This document shows positions 10,074 to 19,583 of a stretch of DNA of 64,000 bases, in pieces. The stretch is from Bradyrhizobium archetypum (lineage in GTDB: Bacteria; Pseudomonadota; Alphaproteobacteria; Rhizobiales; Xanthobacteraceae): positions 496,001 through 560,000 of the forward strand of contig NZ_JAAVLW010000003.1 of NCBI RefSeq assembly GCF_013114835.1. Direction: 5' to 3'. The stretch's first letter is position 1, and every line of letters begins with the position of its first letter. The translations under genes were made by a program, and so were the position numbers. The notes under the pieces were generated by a model. The model was not told the DNA's origin, searched no databases, and worked only from the letters and a program-made list of their open reading frames with translations.

Positions 10074-10916
10074 ATGCGTCGACAGTCCAGCCATGCCGCG
10101 TCTCTTGCCCGGTTGTTCGCCTCCGCGGCCGTAACGACGATTCTGGCCGCGGGTCTTGGCGGTTGCCAGACCATGTCCGACATCACGGGATCGCTGAGTT
10201 CGTCGACATCGACGTCAAGAGCACAGGCTGCCCCGGAAGATCCGCGCCGCGCGGCTGAGGTCTATGGCGAACGGTATCGCGCCAACCCCAAGGACGCCGA
10301 AGCGGCACTGGGTTACGGCCAAGCGCTCCGCGCCACCGGCCAGCGGGCGCAGGCCGCCGCCGTGCTTGAACAGGCCACCATTGCTCATCCCGGCAACAAG
10401 GCGCTACTGGCCGCTTACGGTCGCGCGCTCGCCGACAACGGCAACTCGCAGGCCGCCTTCGACGTGCTGAGCCGCGCCCATTCGCCCGCCAACCCCGACT
10501 GGCGCATTCTTTCGGTGCAGGGCACCACGCTCGACAAGATGGGCAAGCATGAGGAGGCCCGCCGCTACTACGCGAGCGCGCTGAAGATTGCGCCGGAAGA
10601 GCCGTCGGTATTGTCCAATCTCGGCCTGTCGTACATGCTGACGCGAGAATTGCCGCAGGCCGAGGAGGCGCTGCGGCGCGCCTATTCCAATCCCCGCGCC
10701 GACGCAAGGGTGCGGCAGAATCTGGCGCTCGTGGTCGGCCTGCAGGGCCGCTTCCAGGAAGCCGAGACCATTGCCAAGGGCGATCTTCCCGCCGACGAGG
10801 CGGCCGCCAACGTGGCCTATTTGCGGGAAATGCTGAGCCGCAAGGACAAGGACAACTCGCGTCCTCCCGGCAACAAGGCGATCGTTCCGGTCGCAGCGCT
10901 CAACCAGCCCGACTGA
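10074..10916 (+). CDS. tadD: TPR lipoprotein, TadD-like pilus assembly protein
   Basis: This is a 280-residue tetratricopeptide protein with a lipoprotein signal (hydrophobic run, then LGGC with the acylated Cys at residue 31). It is predicted to be anchored in the membrane facing the periplasm. TPR-type helical pairs cover about residues 55-265 (for example AAEVYGERYRANPKDAEAAL, and HEEARRYYASALKIAPEEPS). In Tad systems TadD is the pilotin-like TPR lipoprotein that supports the CpaC secretin. The gene converges on the tadC end of the pilus operon, which supports the assignment. By sequence alone it could be another TPR lipoprotein. Confidence 0.8.
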   Translation: MRRQSSHAASLARLFASAAVTTILAAGLGGCQTMSDITGSLSSSTSTSRAQAAPEDPRRAAEVYGERYRANPKDAEAALGYGQALRATGQRAQAAAVLEQATIAHPGNKALLAAYGRALADNGNSQAAFDVLSRAHSPANPDWRILSVQGTTLDKMGKHEEARRYYASALKIAPEEPSVLSNLGLSYMLTRELPQAEEALRRAYSNPRADARVRQNLALVVGLQGRFQEAETIAKGDLPADEAAANVAYLREMLSRKDKDNSRPPGNKAIVPVAALNQPD

Positions 10917-10956
10917 ACAACGCAAGCCGCCGTCAGCCGCATAGGGCCCCGGCCCT

Positions 10957-10978
10957 GCAGCGCACTGCTGTGCGCTGC
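10957..10978. terminator. Hairpin between convergent tadD and tadC
   Basis: The arms GCAGCGCA and TGCGCTGC form a perfect 8-bp stem with a 6-base loop in the gap between two convergent genes. No T-run follows on either strand, so it is at best a weak or Rho-assisted terminator. Confidence 0.3.
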
Positions 10979-11061
10979 GCCGCGTCGGGAGAACGGAGTG
11001 CTCCTGGTCTCAAAGCGCCCGGTGTCCCAGGCGCGCCGCGCTCTCGAGCTGCGGCGATCGC

Positions 11062-12036
11062 TTACGGCATCATCTGAATCTTGATGTAGGTCGGTCCGAG
11101 AATGACGATGAACAGGCACGGCAGGAAGAACAGGATCATCGGCACGGTCAGTTTTGGCGGCAGCGCGGCCGCCTTCTTCTCGGCCTCGTTCATCCGCATG
11201 TCGCGGTTTTCCTGCGCCATCACGCGCAGGCTCTGGCCGAGCGGGGTGCCGTAGCGTTCCGACTGCATCAGGGCCAGACAGACCGATTTCACGCCTTCGA
11301 GGCCGGTGCGCTTGGCGAGATTCTCGTAGGCGACCTTGCGGTCCTGCAGGTAGGACAATTCCGCCGTGGTCAGTGCGAATTCCTCCGATAGCGCGATCGA
11401 TTGCTTCGCGATCTCGGTGGAGACCTTGCGGAAGGCGACTTCCACCGACATGCCGGACTCGATGCAGATCAGCAGCAGGTCGAGCGCGTCGGGGAACGCG
11501 CGCCGGATCGAGAGCTGGCGCTTGCTGATGGCGTTCTTCAGGAACAGCATCGGCGCCTGCAGCCCAAGGTAGGCGGCGCCGATGCAGATGCCGAGCTTCA
11601 TCGTCAGCGGCTTGTCCAACTGCGTGATAACGAACACGTAGAGGGCTGCGCCGAGAAACAGCACGATCGGCGTCACCGCGCGGGCGAACAGGAACGTGAT
11701 GTAGGGCGCGTTGCCGCGATAGCCGGCCATGATCAGCTTGTCGCGCGCGGCTTCCTGTGCCAGCCATTTGGTCAGGTTGAGGTCTTCCACCACCTTTGAG
11801 ACGAGCTGTTTCGGCGTTTGCCGCAGCGATACCTTCTCCGCCTTGTTCAGGCGGTCGCGCTCGCGCTGGCGAAGCCGTTCGCGCTCGTTGGCTACCGCCT
11901 TCATGCGCTTGGCCAGGCCCTCGCCGGCAAACAGCGGCATGATCAGCGTGTAGGCGGTCGCGCTCGCCGCGATGGCGGCAAGCAGCATGGTCATGAACCG
12001 CGCGTCGTGCATCTTGGTGATCATAAACTCAATCAT
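11062..12036 (-). CDS. tadC: Tad pilus assembly platform protein TadC
   Basis: This 324-residue polytopic inner-membrane protein has a type II secretion F (GspF) domain. Membrane segments lie near residues 15-37, 115-155 and 290-315. The cytoplasmic helical GspF core at about 160-290 contains RRAFPDALDLLLICIESGMS, a typical TadC sequence. With TadB it forms the platform that couples the TadA ATPase to pilin extrusion. It is the last gene of the minus-strand operon, 10 bp after tadB. Confidence 0.92.
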   Translation of the reverse strand: MIEFMITKMHDARFMTMLLAAIAASATAYTLIMPLFAGEGLAKRMKAVANERERLRQRERDRLNKAEKVSLRQTPKQLVSKVVEDLNLTKWLAQEAARDKLIMAGYRGNAPYITFLFARAVTPIVLFLGAALYVFVITQLDKPLTMKLGICIGAAYLGLQAPMLFLKNAISKRQLSIRRAFPDALDLLLICIESGMSVEVAFRKVSTEIAKQSIALSEEFALTTAELSYLQDRKVAYENLAKRTGLEGVKSVCLALMQSERYGTPLGQSLRVMAQENRDMRMNEAEKKAAALPPKLTVPMILFFLPCLFIVILGPTYIKIQMMP

Positions 12037-12046
12037 GGCCGCACCG

Positions 12047-13018
12047 TCAGAAGTCGAAGTTGATCATTTTCTTCATCACCATGATGCCGATCGACATCCA
12101 GGCGACGCAGGCCACCAGCATGAATTGGCCGATATGATGGGTCCAAAGCAGCGAGATGTAGTCGGGCGTCGACATCCACACCAGCAACATCACGATCGGC
12201 GGCAGCGAACCGATGATACCAGCGGAAGCCTTGGCTTCCGTCGACATCGCCTGAATCTTCTCGCCCATCTTCTTGCGGTCGCGCAGCACCTTGGAGAGAT
12301 TGCCGAGTGCTTCCGACAGGTTGCCGCCGGACTTCTGCTGGATCGCGATCACGATGCCGAAGAAGTTCGCCTCCGGCACCGGCATCCGCTCATACAGCCG
12401 CGCGCAGGCCTCGCCGAGCGGCATGCCGATGGTTTGGGTTTCGATGATGGCGCTGAACTCGCTCCTGAGCGGCTCCGGCGAGTCGGCTGCCACCACCTTG
12501 ATCGATTCGAACAGCGGCAGACCGGCCTTGATGCCGCGCACGATGACGTCGACGGCGTCGGGCAGTGCCTTAAGGAACGCCTTCTCCCGGCGCGTCTTGA
12601 GATAGCTCAATAGCCAGCGCGGCAGGCCGAGGCCTGCGGCGAAAGCCATCGCGGCGGCGGCCAGCAGGTTGCCGCCCACGACATATGCAAGCACGAAGCC
12701 CACCATGGCGAAGACGCCGGAAACGACCCAGAATTTCTGCGTCGTCCATGATCCCAACCCGGCCTGGGCGAGGCGGATGGAGAGGGGAACGGACTTATCC
12801 TTCTTGCGGCGGGCGTCGAGCTCCTTCAGCGATCCCTCGACCTGCTCGCGGCGCGAACGCTGGGTTTTTTCGGCTTGCCGCGCCGGTGCGTCGGTGCGCG
12901 CGATCGAGGCGCGGCGGGATTCCGCCTTCCGTTCGCCCGACAGCATCGGATAGATGAACACCCATGCCAGACCGCCGATGGCGGTAGCGGCAAGGAAGGC
13001 CAGTGCGAGTGTCTGCAT
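12047..13018 (-). CDS. tadB: Tad pilus assembly platform protein TadB
   Basis: This 323-residue inner-membrane GspF-domain protein partners TadC in the pilus platform. It has an N-terminal membrane anchor (residues 2-25), a basic cytoplasmic linker, two membrane segments around 95-135, a GspF core containing ALPDAVDVIVRGIKAGLP, and a C-terminal helix. I chose the ATG at 13018 because GAGGG lies 11 bp upstream; the TTG at 13036 would put that ribosome site inside the coding region. The gene starts 14 bp after tadA ends. Confidence 0.92.
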   Translation of the reverse strand: MQTLALAFLAATAIGGLAWVFIYPMLSGERKAESRRASIARTDAPARQAEKTQRSRREQVEGSLKELDARRKKDKSVPLSIRLAQAGLGSWTTQKFWVVSGVFAMVGFVLAYVVGGNLLAAAAMAFAAGLGLPRWLLSYLKTRREKAFLKALPDAVDVIVRGIKAGLPLFESIKVVAADSPEPLRSEFSAIIETQTIGMPLGEACARLYERMPVPEANFFGIVIAIQQKSGGNLSEALGNLSKVLRDRKKMGEKIQAMSTEAKASAGIIGSLPPIVMLLVWMSTPDYISLLWTHHIGQFMLVACVAWMSIGIMVMKKMINFDF

Positions 13019-13032
13019 GCTTGTCGCGTCCC

Positions 13033-14502
<1,470 letters not shown>

Positions 14503-14524
14503 GATGGCACTCCACGCGGGCTGT

Positions 14525-15796
14525 CTACTTCTTGGCCCGCAACTTCTCGATCAAAGGCGACAGCAACGAACTCTTTGGCTTCTTGGTCTCGCCGCGGCCG
14601 GTGAGCCGCTGCGCAACCTGCAGGAATATCTCGGTGGTACGATGGGTTGCCGAGATTTCCGCGATCATCTGGCCGTTGTTGGCCGCCGAACCGAAGATTT
14701 GCGGCTCGAACGGGATCGTGGCGATCGGGTGGTGTTCGATCGCCTTGGCGAACTCGGCGGCCGGGATCTCCGGACGCTTGGGAATGCCGACTTGATTCAG
14801 GCAATAGAGCGGCGCGCGATCATTCGGCCGCGATGCCTTCAGCAGGTCGAAGATATTCTTGGCGTTGCGCAGATTGGCGAGATCGGGCGCAGCGACGATC
14901 AGAATGTCGTCAGCAGCGATCAAGGCGCGCTTGGTCCATCCCGACCATTGATGGGGAACGTCGAGCACGATGCAGGGCATCGTGGTGCGAAGCGTGTCGA
15001 AGATCGAATCGAAGGCCTCGGCGCCGAAATCATAGACCCGGTCGAGCGTGGCGGGTGCGGCCAGCAGGCTGAGATGGTCGGTGCATTTCGACAGCAGGCG
15101 GTCGAGGAACGCGGTATCGATCCGGTCGGGCGAGAACACCGCATCCGCGATGCCCTGCGGCGGGTCCTGATTGTAGTCGAGGCCGGCGGTGCCGAAAGCG
15201 AGGTCGAGATCGGCGACCACGGAATCCAGCGCCAGATCGCGCGCGATCGCCCAGGCAACGTTATGGGCGACAGTGGAGGCGCCGACGCCGCCCTTGGCGC
15301 CGACGATGGCAATGATACGGCCGACGGCCTTGGCTTCCGGCGACGAGAACAGGTTGCAGATCGAGCGCACGACATCGATGGCGCTGACCGGGGCGATGAC
15401 GTAGTCGCTGACGCCGCGGCGGACCAGTTCGCGATAGAGCATCACGTCGTTAATGCGTCCAATCACGATCACGCGGGTGCCGGCATCGCAGACGGTGGCG
15501 AGCTGATCAAGACCGGCGAGAATGTCGTTGCGGCCTTCGGTCTCCAGGATGATGACGTTCGGGGTCGGGGCCGAGCGGTAGGCCTCGATGGCTGCGGCCA
15601 TGCCGCCCATCTGGATCTTGAGATGCGCCTTGCCAAGGCGGCGGTCTTCGCCCGCCGACTGCACGGCGGCCGCGGTTTCCACCGTCTCGCAAAAAGCCTG
15701 CACCGACACCCGCGGCGCCGGCGCGATGTGATCCTCGGTGGACGACGCCGGTATGTCCGGCTGTTGTTCTGAATTCTGACGCTCGTATGTGATCAT
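14525..15796 (-). CDS. cpaE: Pilus assembly protein CpaE/TadZ (ParA/MinD-like)
   Basis: This 423-residue protein localises the pilus machine to the cell pole. The N-terminal part at about 55-150 resembles an atypical receiver domain. The C-terminal part is a MinD/ParA-type ATPase. The deviant Walker A reads GAKGGVGAST near 166-175, with Ala where the P-loop Lys normally sits; the signature Lys of the KGG segment is retained, as is usual for CpaE/TadZ. Its ATG overlaps the cpaD stop by 4 bp (ATGA). No cleavable signal is visible, consistent with a cytoplasmic, membrane-associated protein. Confidence 0.9.
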   Translation of the reverse strand: MITYERQNSEQQPDIPASSTEDHIAPAPRVSVQAFCETVETAAAVQSAGEDRRLGKAHLKIQMGGMAAAIEAYRSAPTPNVIILETEGRNDILAGLDQLATVCDAGTRVIVIGRINDVMLYRELVRRGVSDYVIAPVSAIDVVRSICNLFSSPEAKAVGRIIAIVGAKGGVGASTVAHNVAWAIARDLALDSVVADLDLAFGTAGLDYNQDPPQGIADAVFSPDRIDTAFLDRLLSKCTDHLSLLAAPATLDRVYDFGAEAFDSIFDTLRTTMPCIVLDVPHQWSGWTKRALIAADDILIVAAPDLANLRNAKNIFDLLKASRPNDRAPLYCLNQVGIPKRPEIPAAEFAKAIEHHPIATIPFEPQIFGSAANNGQMIAEISATHRTTEIFLQVAQRLTGRGETKKPKSSLLSPLIEKLRAKK

Positions 15797-16545
15797 TTGC
15801 CGGTATCGCTGAGTTTGGCCTTGTCGGCTTCGGGATAGGTGGTCGCGGTTGATGTGCCTTTGCGATATTTCTCGAAGGCAATGCTACGGCGCGGCATATA
15901 GGCTGGAGTTTCGGGGCGCGGCTGCTCGAAGTCGGACGGATTGTCGACCATTGCCGCCATGTTACGCTGATAGGAGCAGCCGAAATTGTGGTAGGGCTTG
16001 TTGTCGAAATAGCCCTTGTTGTTGATTGATGGCCCGACATCTTCCGGCCACAGCCCGCATGGTCCGGCCACCGCCGAAATCTTCGGATAATTGAGACGGA
16101 TCGCGGCCATGTGCCGGGGATCTTCGGGACGATACTGGCGGACATTGACCGCACGCGGCGGCACGCCGGCGGCGGAGAAGGTCGCCTGGATCTCGCGCAA
16201 CGAATCCTCGGCCGCCCGTGCGTTCGGGGTATTGACCGGCACGTCGATGCTGATGGCGCCGGTACCTTCGCGAAGCCAGGCCTGGGCCAGTCCCATCACG
16301 TCGGCGCGCTGGGAGGCGGAAAGGCCGCCGCGTCCGCGGCCGACGAAAACGACGATCGAGCGGTCGGCTTCCTGGACTGCGATCGGATGACGCTGACGAT
16401 AGTCGTCAGGCACGCTCGCCGTCGTCACGACGTCGGTCGAGTGCTTGCAGGCGCCGAGCGCCACGGAAAGACCGATCAAGGCTCCGGTCAGGCGCAGCGC
16501 GCGCGTGCGATCGGCGGGTCTTGTGGATGTGCTCTGTGATGTCAT
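15793..16545 (-). CDS. cpaD: Pilus assembly lipoprotein CpaD
   Basis: This 250-residue protein of the CpaD family is an outer-membrane lipoprotein that works with the CpaC secretin. The N-terminal signal ends in LSVALGACKH, giving an acylated Cys near residue 33. The family motif region NFGCSYQRNMAAMVDNPSDF is visible near 190-210, and a PRRSIAFEKYRKG segment follows. It starts 9 bp after cpaC ends and overlaps cpaE by 4 bp. The family is small and recognised mainly by this C-terminal motif and the operon. Confidence 0.9.
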   Translation of the reverse strand: MTSQSTSTRPADRTRALRLTGALIGLSVALGACKHSTDVVTTASVPDDYRQRHPIAVQEADRSIVVFVGRGRGGLSASQRADVMGLAQAWLREGTGAISIDVPVNTPNARAAEDSLREIQATFSAAGVPPRAVNVRQYRPEDPRHMAAIRLNYPKISAVAGPCGLWPEDVGPSINNKGYFDNKPYHNFGCSYQRNMAAMVDNPSDFEQPRPETPAYMPRRSIAFEKYRKGTSTATTYPEADKAKLSDTGK

Positions 16546-16554
16546 TGCCCCGCC

Positions 16555-18030
16555 TCAGTCCGTAATAAAGCCGTAGGTGCCACGATAATTCCGCGCCTTC
16601 TCGACGCGGCCGGGAACGCCGTAGATCCGATTGATGCTGCCGAGCAGGTCGGCCTGCGGGTCCGAGGCGCTGGCAAAGCCATCGTCGGGGCGCGACAGGT
16701 CCTTTTGCGCGACCGCGCGAACCACATAGGGCGTGACCAGAACCATCAGCTCGGTCTGGTTATTGACGTAGTCGCGGCTGCGGAACAGCGAGCCGAGAAC
16801 CGGCAATTGCGACAGACCCGGGAGGCCGTTGATCGCCTGCTTGGTTTGTTCCTGGATCAGACCGGCCATGGCCATCGCGCCGCCCGACGGAATTTCCAAT
16901 GTGGTCTCCGCGCGGCGGGTCCTGAGTGAGGGAACGGTCAGGGAATTCGACGTGTTGCCGCTGACGGACTGCGTCAGCGTGATCGAATTTTCGTTCGACA
17001 GTTCCGATACTTCCGTCATGACGCGAAGGCTGATCCGCCCTTCGGTCATCACCACCGGCGTGAAGTTGAGCGAAATGCCGAACTTCTTGAATGAGATCTG
17101 GGTCGTACAGACGCGCGTGACCGGATCGCAGGAATAGCCACCGGGAACGGGAAATTCGCCGCCGGCAATGAAGGTCGCGGATTCGCCCGAGATCGCAGTC
17201 AGATTGGGCTCGGCCAACGTGCGCACGACGCCGGCGCTCTCCATCGCGCGGAGTGTAGCCGTCACTGACGACGAAGCGCCTCCGAACGTTCCCTGCGTTC
17301 CGTTGCCCGAGACCAGCGAACGGCCGAGGGCGGTGAACGGATTGGCATTGTTGAAATTCACGACCGTGGTGCCGTAGTTGAAGTTGGCCGAGAGATCGAT
17401 GCCGAGCTGCTTGATGATGTTGCGGGAGACTTCGGCGACCGTCACCTTCAGCATCACCTGGTCGCGGCCGCGGACGGCGATCGAGTTGACGACCCTCTCA
17501 GTCCCACCTACCAGGCGGGCAGCGATATCGGTGGCCTGTTGCGCTTCGATCGGGCTTGCTGCGGTGCCGCTCAGCACCACACCATCGCCGACGCCTTCGA
17601 TCAGGATGTCGGAATTCGGCAGCGACTGCTTCAACGCGGCGCGAATGCCGTTGAGGTCGCGCTTGACGGCGATGTCATAGGCCGCGATCTGCGCACCGGT
17701 GGAATCGAAGAAGATGATGTTGGTCTGGCCGACCGCGGCACCGATAATATAGGCGCGCTGGGTCGAACGCACGACCGCGTTGGCGATCTTCGGATCGGCG
17801 ACCAGCACGTCCTTGATTTCCCGCGGCAGGTCGATCACGATCGACTTGCCGATCCCGAGCGAAACGAACCGCGCGTTCATTTGACCGTCGGCGGCGACCG
17901 GCGCGACACGGTAGTCGCTCGCCGCCACCGGCGTCAGCGCCGGATTGAGGGTGAGAGCAGCCACGGCCGAAAACGACAGGGCGCGGACGATGAACGTTCG
18001 CATCATCGGCTGGATTTCCCTGCACTTCAT
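16555..18030 (-). CDS. cpaC: Type II/III secretion system secretin CpaC/RcpA
   Basis: This 491-residue protein forms the outer-membrane secretin ring for the Flp pilus. A signal peptide at about 1-37 ends near VAASDYRV. A pilus assembly N-terminal domain follows (SIVIDLPREIKDVLVADPKI), then a BON-like segment (IRAALKQSLPNSDILIEGVG), then the secretin domain with VRTLAEPNLTAISGESATFI and a C-terminal VPVLGSLFRSRDY-type motif (here LPVLGSLFRSRDY). I chose the ATG at 18030 because AAAGGA lies 8-9 bp upstream. It follows cpaB by 17 bp. Confidence 0.93.
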   Translation of the reverse strand: MKCREIQPMMRTFIVRALSFSAVAALTLNPALTPVAASDYRVAPVAADGQMNARFVSLGIGKSIVIDLPREIKDVLVADPKIANAVVRSTQRAYIIGAAVGQTNIIFFDSTGAQIAAYDIAVKRDLNGIRAALKQSLPNSDILIEGVGDGVVLSGTAASPIEAQQATDIAARLVGGTERVVNSIAVRGRDQVMLKVTVAEVSRNIIKQLGIDLSANFNYGTTVVNFNNANPFTALGRSLVSGNGTQGTFGGASSSVTATLRAMESAGVVRTLAEPNLTAISGESATFIAGGEFPVPGGYSCDPVTRVCTTQISFKKFGISLNFTPVVMTEGRISLRVMTEVSELSNENSITLTQSVSGNTSNSLTVPSLRTRRAETTLEIPSGGAMAMAGLIQEQTKQAINGLPGLSQLPVLGSLFRSRDYVNNQTELMVLVTPYVVRAVAQKDLSRPDDGFASASDPQADLLGSINRIYGVPGRVEKARNYRGTYGFITD

Positions 18031-18047
18031 ATCGCGCGTCCTTTCGG

Positions 18048-18839
18048 TCACTTCTGCATCATCTGCTGGCTGGCAACGCCGTAACGGATGACGTTGAGAT
18101 TTTCGCCGCGCTTGTTGAGTTGATCGTCCGACTTCTCGGGCGCGTTGACGTCGGCGATGCTGCGCAGCGCCAGCGTCAGCGAGCCGCTCTGGCGCGAGCG
18201 CGCCAGCGTCTCGGCCTGCTCGGGCTTCAGCTCGAGCGTTACCGTCCTGCCGACCAGCGAGCTGGCGCCTTCTTTTTCCTTCGGCGCCTGATCGATCGCG
18301 AGCACGCGGATATTGGTGAGAATGATCTCCGAACTGGAGACGTCCGGGCCCTTGCTGTCAGGATTGTTGTTGCGCTTGGTAAGAATCACGTCAACGCGGT
18401 CGTTCGGCAGGATGAAGCCGCCGGCGCCGGTTTCCGGTGAAATTTCCGTGGAAATGGCCCGGTAGCCCGCGGGCAGGATCGCCGCCATGAAGCCGGAGCC
18501 ATCGGCCCTCACCAGCTTTTGCTCGCGGATCGGCTCGCCCGCGATGAACGGGGCGCGCGCGATCGAGCCGGTGATATCCTTGATGGCCTCGGCCTTGCTG
18601 GCGCGGTTGATGAAGTTGTTGCTGGCGGTCGTGGCCGGCCACGCCTGCCATTGCAGATCGTCCGGCTTGACCGACTGGCCGAGGCCGATATCCGATTTCG
18701 CGACGAGAATATCGACGGTCTGCATCTGCACGACCTGTGGGGCCGGTGCAGGCTTGTTGTCGGACCCGCTGGCGAGATATGCGGCAATGCCGCCGGCGCC
18801 GATGGCGATCGCCAGGACCACGATGCGTGGCTTATTCAT
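18048..18839 (-). CDS. cpaB: Flp pilus assembly protein CpaB/RcpC
   Basis: This 263-residue periplasmic protein has one N-terminal membrane helix (about residues 4-24). An SAF domain at about 45-105 contains VDILVAKSDIGLGQSVKPDD, and an RcpC/CpaB domain follows with TISPE-type and GFILPNDRVDVILT motifs. It is thought to contact peptidoglycan and gate the secretin. I use the ATG at 18839; an alternative ATG six codons upstream cannot be excluded. It lies 126 bp after cpaA. Confidence 0.9.
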   Translation of the reverse strand: MNKPRIVVLAIAIGAGGIAAYLASGSDNKPAPAPQVVQMQTVDILVAKSDIGLGQSVKPDDLQWQAWPATTASNNFINRASKAEAIKDITGSIARAPFIAGEPIREQKLVRADGSGFMAAILPAGYRAISTEISPETGAGGFILPNDRVDVILTKRNNNPDSKGPDVSSSEIILTNIRVLAIDQAPKEKEGASSLVGRTVTLELKPEQAETLARSRQSGSLTLALRSIADVNAPEKSDDQLNKRGENLNVIRYGVASQQMMQK

Positions 18840-18965
18840 ACGCTTCACTTTCCACATAACGCCGCGACGCTTCCGTCGCCGTGATGGGAGTTGACCAGCT
18901 ATTCGTCAAAGCATGGTTAATGAGGCGTGTGTAAATTGCCTTAACGGAAAGTTAGCGACGCTGGA

Positions 18966-19490
18966 TCAGCGCATGGCGAGATGCGCGAGGTCGACCGCCT
19001 TGATCCATTCGGTTTCCGGATAGACGATCAGCGCACCGAGCGCGAGCGCGATGCCGTAGGGAATTCCGCTCTGCTTGTCGTGCAGGCGGTTCAGCCAGGC
19101 CTGTCCCGTGAGCAGGGCAGGCAGCGGCCATTGCCGGAACTGGATCAGCAGGACCGTCAGCGCCCCGCCGAGCAGCGACACATAGACCAGATAATTGAGC
19201 AGATGGTCGAAGCCGAACCAGAGCGCCACGCTGGCCGCGACCTTGGCGTCGCCGCCGCCGACCCATCCCATCGCGAAGCAGGCAAAAGCAACCACCAGAA
19301 CGACGGCGCCGGCGCTGAAATGCATGAGGATGTCGTGCAGGCCCATGCCGCCGAGCACTGCAAGCACCACAAAGCCCGCGATCAGCGCCAGCGACACCCG
19401 GTTCGAAATCGTCATCGTGAAAAGGTCGCTCGCGGCCGCGAAGGCCATCAGCGCCGGAAACAGCAGGAGGCGGGCGGTATCGAGGATCAT
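18966..19490 (-). CDS. cpaA: Prepilin peptidase CpaA (A24 family)
   Basis: This 174-residue inner-membrane aspartic peptidase cleaves the leader from Flp pilin and the TadE/F pseudopilins. The six hydrophobic helices of the small A24 family are visible. The first catalytic Asp is in AASDLFTMTISN near residue 22 and the second in VGGGDAKVAAS. It lacks the N-methylation domain, as expected for CpaA. The ATG at 19505 is an alternative start, since neither has a clear ribosome site. Confidence 0.9.
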   Translation of the reverse strand: MILDTARLLLFPALMAFAAASDLFTMTISNRVSLALIAGFVVLAVLGGMGLHDILMHFSAGAVVLVVAFACFAMGWVGGGDAKVAASVALWFGFDHLLNYLVYVSLLGGALTVLLIQFRQWPLPALLTGQAWLNRLHDKQSGIPYGIALALGALIVYPETEWIKAVDLAHLAMR

Positions 19491-19583
19491 GATGTAACGG
19501 CCCATTGGGTTGGAAATGCGCCTTGCGCGTCGGCGCAGCCTATTGACGATAGGTAAACGTTCGGGAAATGGCGTTGGCCGTCA